Assembly: GCA_021647245.1 (NCBI GenBank)
Contig: JAKIVC010000001.1
Location: forward strand, 1-64,000
Direction of reading: 5' to 3'
DNA: 64,000 nucleotides
From: Gammaproteobacteria bacterium
GTDB lineage: Bacteria; Pseudomonadota; Gammaproteobacteria; RBG-16-57-12
The position numbers were made by a program, and so were the translations under genes. This document shows, one piece after another, positions 36,480 to 45,668 of the stretch. The number at the start of each line of letters is the position of its first letter. The first letter of the stretch is position 1. The notes under the pieces were generated by a model, which was given only the letters and a program-made list of their open reading frames with translations, was not told the origin of the DNA and ran no database searches.

Positions 36480-37289
36480 TTAACGACTGTTTTGCAAACG
36501 AACATCCAGGCGATCCCGCAGCTGGTCACCCAATAAATTAGCGGCCAACACCACCAGCATCAAAGCCACACCCGGCACGAGAATCATATGCGGGGCTACC
36601 AGCAGGTAGCGGGTTCCGTCGCGAATCATACTCCCCCATGAAGCTTCGGGTGCCTGCACCCCTAAACCGAGGAATGACAATCCCGCCTCTGCAATCACCA
36701 CTGAGGCAACCCCAAAGGTTGCCTCAATTATCAGCGGTGCCATGATTAATGGAATCAGGTGGCGCACAATAATCAGCACTGGCGAAACGCCCAGTGCAAT
36801 CGCAGCCTGCACATGGTCACGGTGCTTAATCGCCAACACCTGAGCACGGCTCAGGCGGGCAAAGCCAACCCAACCCACTACCGCCAAAGCAATCACCACA
36901 TTCTCGACCCCGGGACCCAGAATACCCGCCATGGCAATCGCCAGAAGAATACCCGGAAAGGCCAGAAATATATCGATAATACGGGTGACCAGGTGATCGA
37001 ACCAACCACCAAGATAGCCGCTCACTGCACCCACCAAGGTGCCGAATAGAAGTGAAATAGTCACCACACCGACGGCCACCATAAAGGAGGTTTGTGCACC
37101 CATCACTAGGCGATCCCAGAGTGGTCGCCCCAAGTCATCATACCCCAGCCACGCCGCACTATCGTGGCTTAACAGGATTTTTGACAGCTCAATTTGGTTG
37201 GGTTGCAGCCCCATCAATGGCCCAAACAGCGCCATCAACAACCACAGCAAAACGATACCGAGGGGAAACCATAAGCGTATCGGCATCAC
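36480..37289 (-). CDS. oppC: Peptide ABC transporter permease, OppC type
   Basis: This inner-membrane permease has 269 residues and six predicted helices. The EAA loop SPVLIIVRHLIPLIMAPLI lies near residue 170. It pairs with the OppB-type permease, whose end overlaps its start by 4 bases. Together with the lipoprotein encoded at 39188-40660 it forms the membrane part of an oligopeptide importer; ATPase subunits (OppD/F) are not in the window. Confidence 0.93.
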   Translation of the reverse strand: MMPIRLWFPLGIVLLWLLMALFGPLMGLQPNQIELSKILLSHDSAAWLGYDDLGRPLWDRLVMGAQTSFMVAVGVVTISLLFGTLVGAVSGYLGGWFDHLVTRIIDIFLAFPGILLAIAMAGILGPGVENVVIALAVVGWVGFARLSRAQVLAIKHRDHVQAAIALGVSPVLIIVRHLIPLIMAPLIIEATFGVASVVIAEAGLSFLGLGVQAPEASWGSMIRDGTRYLLVAPHMILVPGVALMLVVLAANLLGDQLRDRLDVRLQNSR

Positions 37290-38212
37290 ACCTCCCCTAA
37301 ACGGATACGCGGATCAAGCCAGCCATAAACCAGATCGGTGAGGGTATTAACCACCACATAGGCCAGGCTGATCAGTAGCACACACGCTTGCAGTACCGGG
37401 TAGTCGCGGCGCTGAATCGCTTCGATGGTGAGCTGGCCGATGCCGGGCCAAGAGAAGATGGTCTCGGTAATCACTGCGCCACCCAGCAATACTCCCAGTT
37501 GTAACCCCAGCAGGGTGACCACCGGCAGCAGCGCATTACGCACACCGTGCAGCCAGACCACCCGCCACTCACTCAGCCCTTTTGCGCGGGCGGTACGGAT
37601 GTAATCTTCCGAGAGCACCTCAAGCAGTGAGGCGCGCACCATTCGGGATAACACCGCAGCCAACGCGCTGCCCAGCGTAATGGCGGGCAACAGCAGTGAA
37701 GCGAAGCCCTCGCGCCCAGAAACAGGCAGCCAGCCCAGCATCACCGAGAAGAGCAGAATCAGCAGCGGCCCCATCACAAAATTGGGAATGGAGACACCAA
37801 TCAGTGCAAAACCCATCGCCCCTTGGTCCCACAGCGTATGTTGACGAATCGCTGCAATGGTGCCCAGTGGAAAGGCGATAGCGACCGCAACAATCAATGA
37901 GGCGAGTGCCAACTCGAGGGTAGCCGGTATACGCTCAGCCATTAGCTCCAGCACCGGACGCGAGGAGTGCAGCGAGTGCCCCAGGTCAAATTGAAACAGG
38001 CCAATGTAGTAGTTTTGTAGCTGCTGAAAGATCGGCAGATGCAGCCCCAGCGCTTCACGCAGCGCCTGGCGATCTGCGGGGCGAGCACTCTCTCCCAGCA
38101 TCACTTCGACAGGGTCGCCAGGGATCATGTGGATAAACAGAAAAACAATACAACTGACACCCAGCACGACAACAAAGGCACTGAGTAGACGTGAGGCGAT
38201 GAAATTAATCAT
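37286..38212 (-). CDS. oppB: Peptide ABC transporter permease, OppB type
   Basis: This 308-residue permease starts INFIASRLLSAFVVVLGVSCIVFLF, typical of OppB/DppB, and contains MIPGDPVEVMLGE. The EAA loop RTARAKGLSEWRVVWLHGVRNALLP lies near residue 200. It is 20 bases downstream of a CigR-like lipoprotein gene and just before oppC. The peptide family it carries cannot be read directly. Confidence 0.94.
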   Translation of the reverse strand: MINFIASRLLSAFVVVLGVSCIVFLFIHMIPGDPVEVMLGESARPADRQALREALGLHLPIFQQLQNYYIGLFQFDLGHSLHSSRPVLELMAERIPATLELALASLIVAVAIAFPLGTIAAIRQHTLWDQGAMGFALIGVSIPNFVMGPLLILLFSVMLGWLPVSGREGFASLLLPAITLGSALAAVLSRMVRASLLEVLSEDYIRTARAKGLSEWRVVWLHGVRNALLPVVTLLGLQLGVLLGGAVITETIFSWPGIGQLTIEAIQRRDYPVLQACVLLISLAYVVVNTLTDLVYGWLDPRIRLGEV

Positions 38213-38231
38213 GCAGGGGCCGCTCTAATGA

Positions 38232-38660
38232 TCAATACCCCATCGCGTGTACACGATCAATCACCCTTCGAGATGAAACATCCACAATCACCACATTCCA
38301 GCCTACCATCGCCCGGGCAAGACCTCTATCTAGCGGCGACAACATGCTCTCCAGCTTTTTGGGCAGTGGAAATCCAGCTCCCCTTGCCAGTTTTTTGTTC
38401 ATAACACTGGGTTGATTGCGAACACTCTTTACTTTCGCAGGCTGGGTGCGATAGGTGCCCGGGCCGGGTGTGGGGGGGGGTGCCATTTCACCGAAATAGG
38501 CCAAGATGACCTTGCGATCATCTTCACTGAAGTCGCCTCGAGTGCCCATACTGGTGCTGCAAGCTGAAATAAACAGTAAGACCACCAGAGAGACCAACCC
38601 CATCACCGTTAACCTGTAGATTCCACTTTCCTTTTTAAGTGAGCGTCTCACACACTTCAT
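38232..38660 (-). CDS. CigR/RcnB-like small lipoprotein
   Basis: This exported lipoprotein of about 142 residues has a signal ending in lipobox LFISAC. FSEDDRKVILAYF follows, then a Pro/Thr linker, then AMVGWNVVIVDVSSRRVIDRVHAM. This layout (an FSDxER..L..YF helix, a linker, and an L-P..G..VVxID..TxxVVD end) is that of CigR/RcnB proteins. The start is uncertain: ATG 38660 is given; ATG 38687, overlapping the YkuD gene end, would add nine residues. The role in the permease cluster is unknown. Confidence 0.65.
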   Translation of the reverse strand: MKCVRRSLKKESGIYRLTVMGLVSLVVLLFISACSTSMGTRGDFSEDDRKVILAYFGEMAPPPTPGPGTYRTQPAKVKSVRNQPSVMNKKLARGAGFPLPKKLESMLSPLDRGLARAMVGWNVVIVDVSSRRVIDRVHAMGY

Positions 38661-38679
38661 ATCTCTCGTCCCAATCATG

Positions 38680-39204
38680 TTAACCATCACCCTTTTGCAG
38701 AGGTCCTTCACTAATAAAGACCTTACACCGCCCTTCCAACAACGCAAACAGCGCCACTATATCGCGATTTCTCATCCTGATACAGCCGTGTGATAACGGC
38801 TTGCCCATGGGCAGTTCATCAGGGGTTCCGTGAATATAAATGTAGCGCCGCATACTGTCTACTCGCCCCAGGCGATTTTTACCGACCTCCAGCCCCGACA
38901 GCCACATAATTCGCGTCAGCACCCAATCCCGTTGTGGATGTTTTTTAGCCAGTGCCGGGGTATAGATTTCACCGCTAGCACGCCGCCCTACAAAGACACT
39001 GTTTTCGGGAGCACCTTTACCCATCATCGCCCGAATTAGATGCCAACCCCGAGGAGTACAGCCACTACCTGCCTGCTCACCCGGGCCATTTTCAGCAGTC
39101 GAAACGGTGTAGCGCTTTAGACAACGGTCGCCCTCGCGCAACTCAAGCTGCTGATCAGCAATTGAGACGACAATATGTTGTGGAGAGTCACTGCCGCTGT
39201 ACAT
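38680..39204 (-). CDS. YkuD-family L,D-transpeptidase/carboxypeptidase, no signal peptide
   Basis: The 174-residue protein is almost entirely a YkuD catalytic domain: YIYIHGTPDELPMG (His), then SHGCIRMRNRDIVALF with the nucleophile Cys (about residues 121-160). The N-terminus, MYSGSDSPQHIVVSIADQQ, has no hydrophobic signal and no membrane anchor, unlike periplasmic L,D-transpeptidases. Cytoplasmic YkuD L,D-carboxypeptidases for murein recycling have been described, for example ElsL of Acinetobacter. The gene overlaps the peptide-binding lipoprotein gene upstream by 17 bases, which fits such a role. A missed upstream signal is unlikely because the family motif begins at once. Confidence 0.88.
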   Translation of the reverse strand: MYSGSDSPQHIVVSIADQQLELREGDRCLKRYTVSTAENGPGEQAGSGCTPRGWHLIRAMMGKGAPENSVFVGRRASGEIYTPALAKKHPQRDWVLTRIMWLSGLEVGKNRLGRVDSMRRYIYIHGTPDELPMGKPLSHGCIRMRNRDIVALFALLEGRCKVFISEGPLQKGDG

Positions 39205-40660
39205 GAATCAAACCATCGTAGTTGCCATCACTGGAGAGCACATAACCCTGAATGTCGGGACGCGCTACGTAGAGGTGTTCTTCGTACCAGAGAGGCACAT
39301 AGGGGAGTTCTTTATATACCAGCGCCTGTAATTTCCGATACGCCGCCACCCGCATATCCTGGGTAGATGCCGACTCTGCCTGTTCAATCAGCCGGTCCAC
39401 TTCCGGGTTCACATATCGCCCACGGTTGGCTCCGTTGGGGGGAATGGCCTCGCTGTGAAAGACATAACGGTAGATATCCGGGGTTTTAATTCCCACCCAG
39501 GCGAGGCTGTACATCTGAAACACCCCTTTTTTAATGTCACCATAAAAAGTACCCCAGTCGTAGCTCTGAATATCAACTTTAATATTCACCTCATCCAGCT
39601 GCTGCTGAATCACCGTTGCCAAGCGAATTCGAAAAGGGTCGCTTGAGGTTTTATAAGAGATTCTCAACGGTTTATTTGTACTCACCCCAATAGATGAGAG
39701 GAGTTGACGGGCACGTTCAGGGTCGTAGGGGTAAGGTGTCAAACCGGGGTGACCCGCCCAGTGGGAGGGGGGCAACAGTGAGGTGGCCAGCTGTGCGCCG
39801 TCGGCAAACAGGTAGTGAATAATCGACTCACGATCCAGCGCATAGGCAATCGCCTCACGCACCACTTGCTGTCCGGTAAGCGGGTCGTCAAAGTTAAAAC
39901 CAAGATAACTGAAGTTGGAGCCCGCACGTCGCTCAACCTGCATCCCCTCTGCAACGAGGTGCTGCACGATCTCGGCTGGCAGCTCGTTTTGTAACAGATC
40001 CACCTCACCACGCAGTAGCTTCAGGGCGCGTACAGTCGGGTCTTTTACCCGGACAAAGGTCACTGAGCGTTGGTCGGATAGCCGCTCCAGTTGCAAACGC
40101 CCCTCTTCCGGCCACGCCACAAACTTAAATGGCCCACTGCCCACCGGTTGGGTGTTGAAGGGGTGTTGGGCGGCCAATAGCTTGCGGGGAAGAATACCGA
40201 TGACCAGATAGCCGGGGAAAAGTGGGTCACTTTTATTGAGGTGAAAATCAATGGTCCGCTCATCAAGGGTGACCATTGACTCAATCAGCATCAACGTCGC
40301 ACGGTGGGGTGAGGCAGTGCCCGGATCAAGAACCGATTGATAGGTGGCCAACACATCCGCCGCCTGTAGCGGCGTTCCATCATGAAAGCGTGGGTCACCC
40401 GTCAGTTGAAAGCGGTAGTGACGCTCACCCAGCTGCTGCCATTGAGCAAGGGCCGGCGCGGCACGATTGGCCTCATCAAAATCAATCAGCTGTTGATAAA
40501 TCAGTCGATTGACCCGCGCCGAGGTGGCATCGGTAGAGAAGCGAGGATCAAGGGTTACGGGTGCATTGGCGATCGCAAAACGCAGCCCCTCCGGTGGTGG
40601 TGAGCCACACCCCACCAGCCCCAAAATGAGCAACAGCCAGAGTAGATGTTTAGCGATCAT
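39188..40660 (-). CDS. Peptide-binding lipoprotein (SBP family 5)
   Basis: This 490-residue solute-binding protein of the OppA/DppA family has a lipobox LGLVGC at about residue 18. NAPVTLDPRFSTDATSARVNRLIY, RFHDGTPLQAADVLATYQS and GSGPFKFV are characteristic. It probably hands peptides to the OppBC pair. The lipoprotein anchor would hold it at the inner or outer membrane; residue 2 after Cys is Gly, giving no clear retention signal. Whether it prefers murein peptides (as MppA does) or general peptides is not decided by sequence alone. It overlaps the CYTH gene by 11 bases. Confidence 0.93.
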   Translation of the reverse strand: MIAKHLLWLLLILGLVGCGSPPPEGLRFAIANAPVTLDPRFSTDATSARVNRLIYQQLIDFDEANRAAPALAQWQQLGERHYRFQLTGDPRFHDGTPLQAADVLATYQSVLDPGTASPHRATLMLIESMVTLDERTIDFHLNKSDPLFPGYLVIGILPRKLLAAQHPFNTQPVGSGPFKFVAWPEEGRLQLERLSDQRSVTFVRVKDPTVRALKLLRGEVDLLQNELPAEIVQHLVAEGMQVERRAGSNFSYLGFNFDDPLTGQQVVREAIAYALDRESIIHYLFADGAQLATSLLPPSHWAGHPGLTPYPYDPERARQLLSSIGVSTNKPLRISYKTSSDPFRIRLATVIQQQLDEVNIKVDIQSYDWGTFYGDIKKGVFQMYSLAWVGIKTPDIYRYVFHSEAIPPNGANRGRYVNPEVDRLIEQAESASTQDMRVAAYRKLQALVYKELPYVPLWYEEHLYVARPDIQGYVLSSDGNYDGLIHVQRQ

Positions 40661-41126
40661 CCCAATCCTTGTAGGGGTGGTTTACCAAGCAGACATTATA
40701 GTAACGCGCATCATCTGAGACCTCATCCCCTACCCAAGGTGGCTTTTCGAAGGGCTGATCTTCACTCTCTAGCTCAACCTCAGCCACCCTTAAACCCGCA
40801 TTATCTCCCTCAAACAAGTCTACTTCCCAGAGATGATCGCCCACTTTCACCTGGTAGCGGTGCTTCTCAATCAGCGGTTTTTGACAGAGGTTATTCAACA
40901 TCTCCAGCGCCTCATCCCGAGGTATTGGATACTCATACTCCGTGCGGCTGATGCCTAGCGTCACGCCCTTGATGTTAATATTGGCTTGTTCACCTTCAAT
41001 GCGCACTCGCACTGAAGCGTGCTTAGCATCCCCCAAATAACCCTGACGGATAGAGAGCCCTGGCCCTGCGTTATCACGCCAGCGGTCATTCACTATCAGA
41101 AATTTTCTCTCAATCTCTTGGGCCAT
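40650..41126 (-). CDS. CYTH-domain protein (triphosphate tunnel enzyme)
   Basis: This 158-residue protein consists of a single CYTH domain. The start MAQEIERKFLI carries the ExExK motif, and charged strands (SVRVRIEG, NINIKG, EYEYPIP, WEVDLFEG, VAEVELESED) line the tunnel. CYTH proteins bind metal and act on triphosphates such as tripolyphosphate or thiamine triphosphate; some make cAMP. Lone short CYTH proteins are often tripolyphosphatases. It follows rlmD by 9 bases. Confidence 0.92.
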   Translation of the reverse strand: MAQEIERKFLIVNDRWRDNAGPGLSIRQGYLGDAKHASVRVRIEGEQANINIKGVTLGISRTEYEYPIPRDEALEMLNNLCQKPLIEKHRYQVKVGDHLWEVDLFEGDNAGLRVAEVELESEDQPFEKPPWVGDEVSDDARYYNVCLVNHPYKDWDDR

Positions 41127-41135
41127 GAAACCACC

Positions 41136-42479
41136 TCAGCGCTTACGCTCAAACAGCGCAATCGATTCAACATGGGTGGTGTGGGGAAACATATCCATCA
41201 CCCCTGCACTCTTCAAGCGATAACCATGCTCATTCACCAGTACACCCGCATCTCGCGCCAGTGTTGCGGGATTGCATGAGACATAGACCAGTTTTTCTGG
41301 GGTGAATTTAGCCAGTTGGTGCAACACCTCCAACGCACCACTGCGCGCCGGATCGATGAGAATTTTATCGTAGTGCTGCGCCATCCACGCCAGCTGCGAG
41401 ACATCTTCTGCCAGATTGGCCACATGGTACTCCACATTCTCGATACCATTGCGCCGGGCATTTTCAATCGCTCTCTGCACCAGCCCCTCATCCCCTTCTA
41501 CACCCACCACATGCTTCGCCTTACGCGCGAGTGGCAAGGTGAAATTACCCAAGCCACAAAATAGATCCAACACCGTTTCATGGGGCTGAATATCTAAAAG
41601 CATCAACGCTTTGGGAATCATTTTTTGGTTAATATCGGTATTCACCTGGGTAAAATCACCGGGGCGGAACTTCATCTCAATATCATATTCAGGGAGACGA
41701 TAAAACAGCTCACCCTCTACTGGCCACAGCGCGGCTACCGTTTTTGGCCCCTTGGGCTGTTCGTAGAGATGAATGCCGGTTCTCTTGGCATAGGCGATCA
41801 GTTTTTCACGGTCCCCCTCACTAAGGGCAACCAGATTACGGAAAACCATTGCGGTCACATCATCACTCACCGCCACTTCAATCTGCGCGATCTCACTATG
41901 AGCATCCAGCGAACCGATCAATTCAGAGAGTTCATCCAGCCGCTCACCCACATCGGGGTGTAGCACTTCGCAGCGGTGCATATCGGCCAGGTAGGGGCTG
42001 TAACGCTCACGAAACCCCACCAGCACGCGCCCCTTGCCATGCACATTACGCACCCCAAGCCGTGCCTTGCGACGGTAGCCCCATAGCGGGCCGGTCAACG
42101 GTGGCAACACGGCTTCAGGTACAACCTTGCCGATGTGGGCAAAATGCTCTAGCAATTGAGCCTGTTTAGCCTCAATCTGCTTATCGCTGTGCATATGTTG
42201 CAGGCTACACGCCCCACACACTGCAAAGTGGGGGCATTTTGGCTCAGTGCGATCTTCTGAGGCGGTTAGCACCTCATCAACCTGTGCCTCGTCAAACTTG
42301 CTGGCACTGCGCACATAGCTAATCACCACCTCCTCCCCAGCAAGTGCACCATTCACAAACACTACTTTGTCATCAACCCGTGCCACACCGCGCCCCTCAT
42401 GACTGAGTGATTCAATAGTGACCGTCACCTGACCGGCGGGGACTTTTTTAAAGCGTCTTCTTCTGGTTCTGCGTGCCAT
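41136..42479 (-). CDS. rlmD: 23S rRNA (uracil-1939-C5)-methyltransferase RlmD
   Basis: RlmD uses SAM and an iron-sulfur cluster to methylate U1939. The 447-residue protein has a TRAM domain (about 1-75), the cluster cysteines in CPHFAVCGACSLQHM (about 82-96, fourth Cys near 170), the SAM motif VLDLFCGLGNFTLP near 300, and catalytic SCNPATLARD near 405. It lies 4 bases after the degenerate exonuclease gene. All expected motifs are present. Confidence 0.96.
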   Translation of the reverse strand: MARRTRRRRFKKVPAGQVTVTIESLSHEGRGVARVDDKVVFVNGALAGEEVVISYVRSASKFDEAQVDEVLTASEDRTEPKCPHFAVCGACSLQHMHSDKQIEAKQAQLLEHFAHIGKVVPEAVLPPLTGPLWGYRRKARLGVRNVHGKGRVLVGFRERYSPYLADMHRCEVLHPDVGERLDELSELIGSLDAHSEIAQIEVAVSDDVTAMVFRNLVALSEGDREKLIAYAKRTGIHLYEQPKGPKTVAALWPVEGELFYRLPEYDIEMKFRPGDFTQVNTDINQKMIPKALMLLDIQPHETVLDLFCGLGNFTLPLARKAKHVVGVEGDEGLVQRAIENARRNGIENVEYHVANLAEDVSQLAWMAQHYDKILIDPARSGALEVLHQLAKFTPEKLVYVSCNPATLARDAGVLVNEHGYRLKSAGVMDMFPHTTHVESIALFERKR

Positions 42480-42483
42480 AGGG

Positions 42484-43179
42484 TTACTGATTACTCACTG
42501 ATTTTAGATTCAACCTAACTAATTCAAGCGCGGCCTGATAAGCACCCTCACACAACACGCCCTGAATGAATGCCAGGCGCAGATAAAGCAGATAAATATG
42601 CCGGGCATTAGCCAAACACCCTTGCTGCAAGGCGGCCAGTTGCGTGGCACTCTCAATTTCACGGCACTGCCCAGTAGCCATGCCCGATGGCAGGGGCAGT
42701 GCCATCAGTGAAGCCAGTTCGCTCAGGCTGTTTTCACCTCCCTCCACAGCCAGCATCTGGCGTAGGTCAAACCAGCCACACTGCATCGCTCGACGATGAT
42801 GCGTTGCTGGCATCGGCCAGTCCTGCGGCAGGGGAATAGCAAACCGCAATGCACGAAACTGTAACAGCGCCAAAACCGAAGCCTGCTGCCAGTAAATACG
42901 ACAGGACTCACTATCCAAAATAGCGAATAACTCCCTCAACAACTGCGCTTCATCTTTGCTCTGCAACTGGATATGAGAGAGCTCGCTTCCCTCTGCAATC
43001 ACCAGTGAAACCGCCACAAGGCGCTGCAAATACAAGGGCAGCGCCTCGTCACTCTGCTGGCGCTGCTTATAGAGCATCACATTGGTTATAGCGTGCTGCT
43101 CCAGCCCTTTAAGCCCGTAGAGACGACTGCCTGCCAATAGATCTGGTGCGGTAATAATATCAAAACTTATGCTCTGCAA
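42484..43179 (-). CDS. Degenerate PolB-like 3'-5' exonuclease homologue
   Basis: The 231-residue protein follows the layout of the predicted PolB-like exonuclease family (DNA_pol_B_exo2) seen beside rlmD and cysM in related genomes: SFDIITAPDLLAGSRLYGLKG, then LPLYLQRLVAVSLVI, RALRFAIPLPQDW, and a C-terminal YLLYLRLAFIQG. The catalytic residues I expect are missing: exo I D-x-E reads DII, exo II N-x-x-x-F-D reads QASVLALL, and exo III Y-C-x-x-D reads GCLANARH. It still has normal length and an intact reading frame, so it looks like a retained, non-catalytic relative. Family assignment is from memory of the alignment. Confidence 0.75.
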   Translation of the reverse strand: MQSISFDIITAPDLLAGSRLYGLKGLEQHAITNVMLYKQRQQSDEALPLYLQRLVAVSLVIAEGSELSHIQLQSKDEAQLLRELFAILDSESCRIYWQQASVLALLQFRALRFAIPLPQDWPMPATHHRRAMQCGWFDLRQMLAVEGGENSLSELASLMALPLPSGMATGQCREIESATQLAALQQGCLANARHIYLLYLRLAFIQGVLCEGAYQAALELVRLNLKSVSNQ

Positions 43180-43188
43180 AACAGCTCC

Positions 43189-44082
43189 TTATACCCGAAA
43201 CAGATCAGTGGAGAGGTAGCGGTCACCCCGGTCACAAATAATCACCACGATCAGTGCATTCTCAAGGCACTCAGAGAGCGTCAGTGCGGCCGCCACCGCT
43301 CCCCCCGAAGAGGCGCCACAGAATATCCCCTCTTCGGCAGCCAAGGCACGGGTTGTCTGCTCCGCCTGTTGCTGGCTCACATCAATTACCTGATCGACCC
43401 GGGACGACTCAAAAATTTCCGGAAGATACGCTTTCGGCCAGCGGCGAATACCGGGGATACTCGAACCCTCTTCTGGCTGCACTCCGACAATCTGCACCTG
43501 TTGACACTGCTCCTTCAAATAGCGCGAAACCCCCATAATGGTACCCGTGGTACCCATGGCACTCACAAAGTGAGTCATCTTGCCCTGAGTATCACGCCAA
43601 ATTTCCGGGCCAGTACCTTCATAGTGGGCCAGTGGATTATCGAAATTAGCAAATTGGTTCAGCACCAGGCCGCCGCCTTCAGCTTGCATCTGAAGTGCCA
43701 AATCCCGCGCACCCTCCATCCCTTGCTCCTTGCTCACCAGCACCAACTCAGCACCATACGCCTGCATGGCACCCCGACGCTCGGCGCTCATGGTTTCAGG
43801 CATTATCAGCACCATTTTATAGCCCCGAATAGCCGCCACCATAGCCAGTGCGATGCCGGTATTACCGCTGGTTGCCTCAATCAGCGTATCACCCGGCTTA
43901 ATATCACCCCGCGCTTCAGCCGCCTGGATCATCCGCAACACTGGCCGATCTTTCACTGAACCTGCCGGGTTATTACCCTCCAGTTTCACCAGTAACGTAT
44001 TTGAGCTATTACCCGGCAAACGTTGCAGCCGGACAAGCGGGGTGTTGCCAATAAAAGATTCAATGGTTGGATAAGACATCAC
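43189..44082 (-). CDS. cysM: Cysteine synthase B
   Basis: This PLP enzyme makes cysteine from O-acetylserine and sulfide or thiosulfate. The 297-residue protein has Lys in NPAGSVKDRPVLRM (about 43), EATSGNTGIALAM near 70, GTTGTIMG near 175 and CGASSGGAVAAAL near 258. The short length and substrate loop resemble CysM rather than CysK. ATG 44082 or the next ATG starts the gene; it heads the long leftward cluster ending at mtnP. Confidence 0.93.
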   Translation of the reverse strand: MMSYPTIESFIGNTPLVRLQRLPGNSSNTLLVKLEGNNPAGSVKDRPVLRMIQAAEARGDIKPGDTLIEATSGNTGIALAMVAAIRGYKMVLIMPETMSAERRGAMQAYGAELVLVSKEQGMEGARDLALQMQAEGGGLVLNQFANFDNPLAHYEGTGPEIWRDTQGKMTHFVSAMGTTGTIMGVSRYLKEQCQQVQIVGVQPEEGSSIPGIRRWPKAYLPEIFESSRVDQVIDVSQQQAEQTTRALAAEEGIFCGASSGGAVAAALTLSECLENALIVVIICDRGDRYLSTDLFRV

Positions 44083-44218
44083 ACTACTTTCTTGAAAAAA
44101 TATCGCCTTAGTTTACACCAGTAATCTACTGGGTGAACGCCCAATTATCGTTTATTAAACGGACTCAACCCCACTTTAGCAGGAGACAAACCACAGCAAG
44201 GCCGTATAATTACCCGTT

Positions 44219-44808
44219 ATGAATAACCGAAACAATCAGAAAAAAAACCAGTTACGTATTATTGGCGGCGAATGGCGCGGCCGAAAGCTCCCCTTCGCCA
44301 CATCGACAGGGCTGCGCCCAACCCCGGACAAGGTGCGGGAAACACTCTTTAACTGGCTGCAACCGATCATTGCAGGCGCACACTGCATTGACCTCTACAG
44401 CGGCAGTGGAGCGCTGGGCTTTGAGGCCATCTCACGCGGTGCATCCAGTGTCATCATGCTGGACAATCAGCACCACGTCACCCGCCAACTGCATGATAAT
44501 GCACTCACACTGAAATGCCGCCAGGCAACAATAGTCAACCAGAGCGCCCTCGACTATCTAGCCCACCCTGCCAGTCAGACCTTGCAGATCGCCTTCATTG
44601 ATCCACCCTATCAAAAGGGAATGGTGGAACCCAGCTGTCGCCTGTTGGAAGAGAACAACTGGCTTGCGCCCGACGCAATGATCTACCTTGAAGTAGAGAA
44701 GGAGCTCTCTACACTCCCTATTCCGGATAACTGGGAGATCCTGCGCAGCAAAAAGAGCGGACATGTCCGCTTTTACCTACTACAGCGCCACCCATTGCAG
44801 GAGCAAAC

Positions 44809-44812
<4 letters not shown>
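44219..44812 (+). CDS. rsmD: 16S rRNA (guanine-966-N2)-methyltransferase RsmD
   Basis: This 197-residue rRNA methyltransferase has the N-terminal motif LRIIGGEWRGRKLPF, then RPTPDKVRETLFNWL, SAM motif IDLYSGSGALGFEAISRGA near 55-75 and catalytic FIDPPYQKG near 125. It is divergent from cysM and overlaps coaD by 4 bases, the usual rsmD-coaD pair. Confidence 0.97.
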
Positions 44813-45592
<780 letters not shown>

Positions 45593-45612
45593 CGCTTAAA
45601 CTCCCCACCCTC

Positions 45613-45640
45613 AAAAAAGGCCCCGTTTGGGGCCTTTTTA
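45613..45640. terminator. Bidirectional Rho-independent terminator
   Basis: AAAAAAGGCCCC-GTTT-GGGGCCTTTTT: a perfect stem flanked by A- and T-runs between the convergent ferredoxin and hemerythrin-like genes. Confidence 0.95.
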
Positions 45641-45668
45641 TCCAGCAAGCAAAGCGGTGTAAGCGAGC

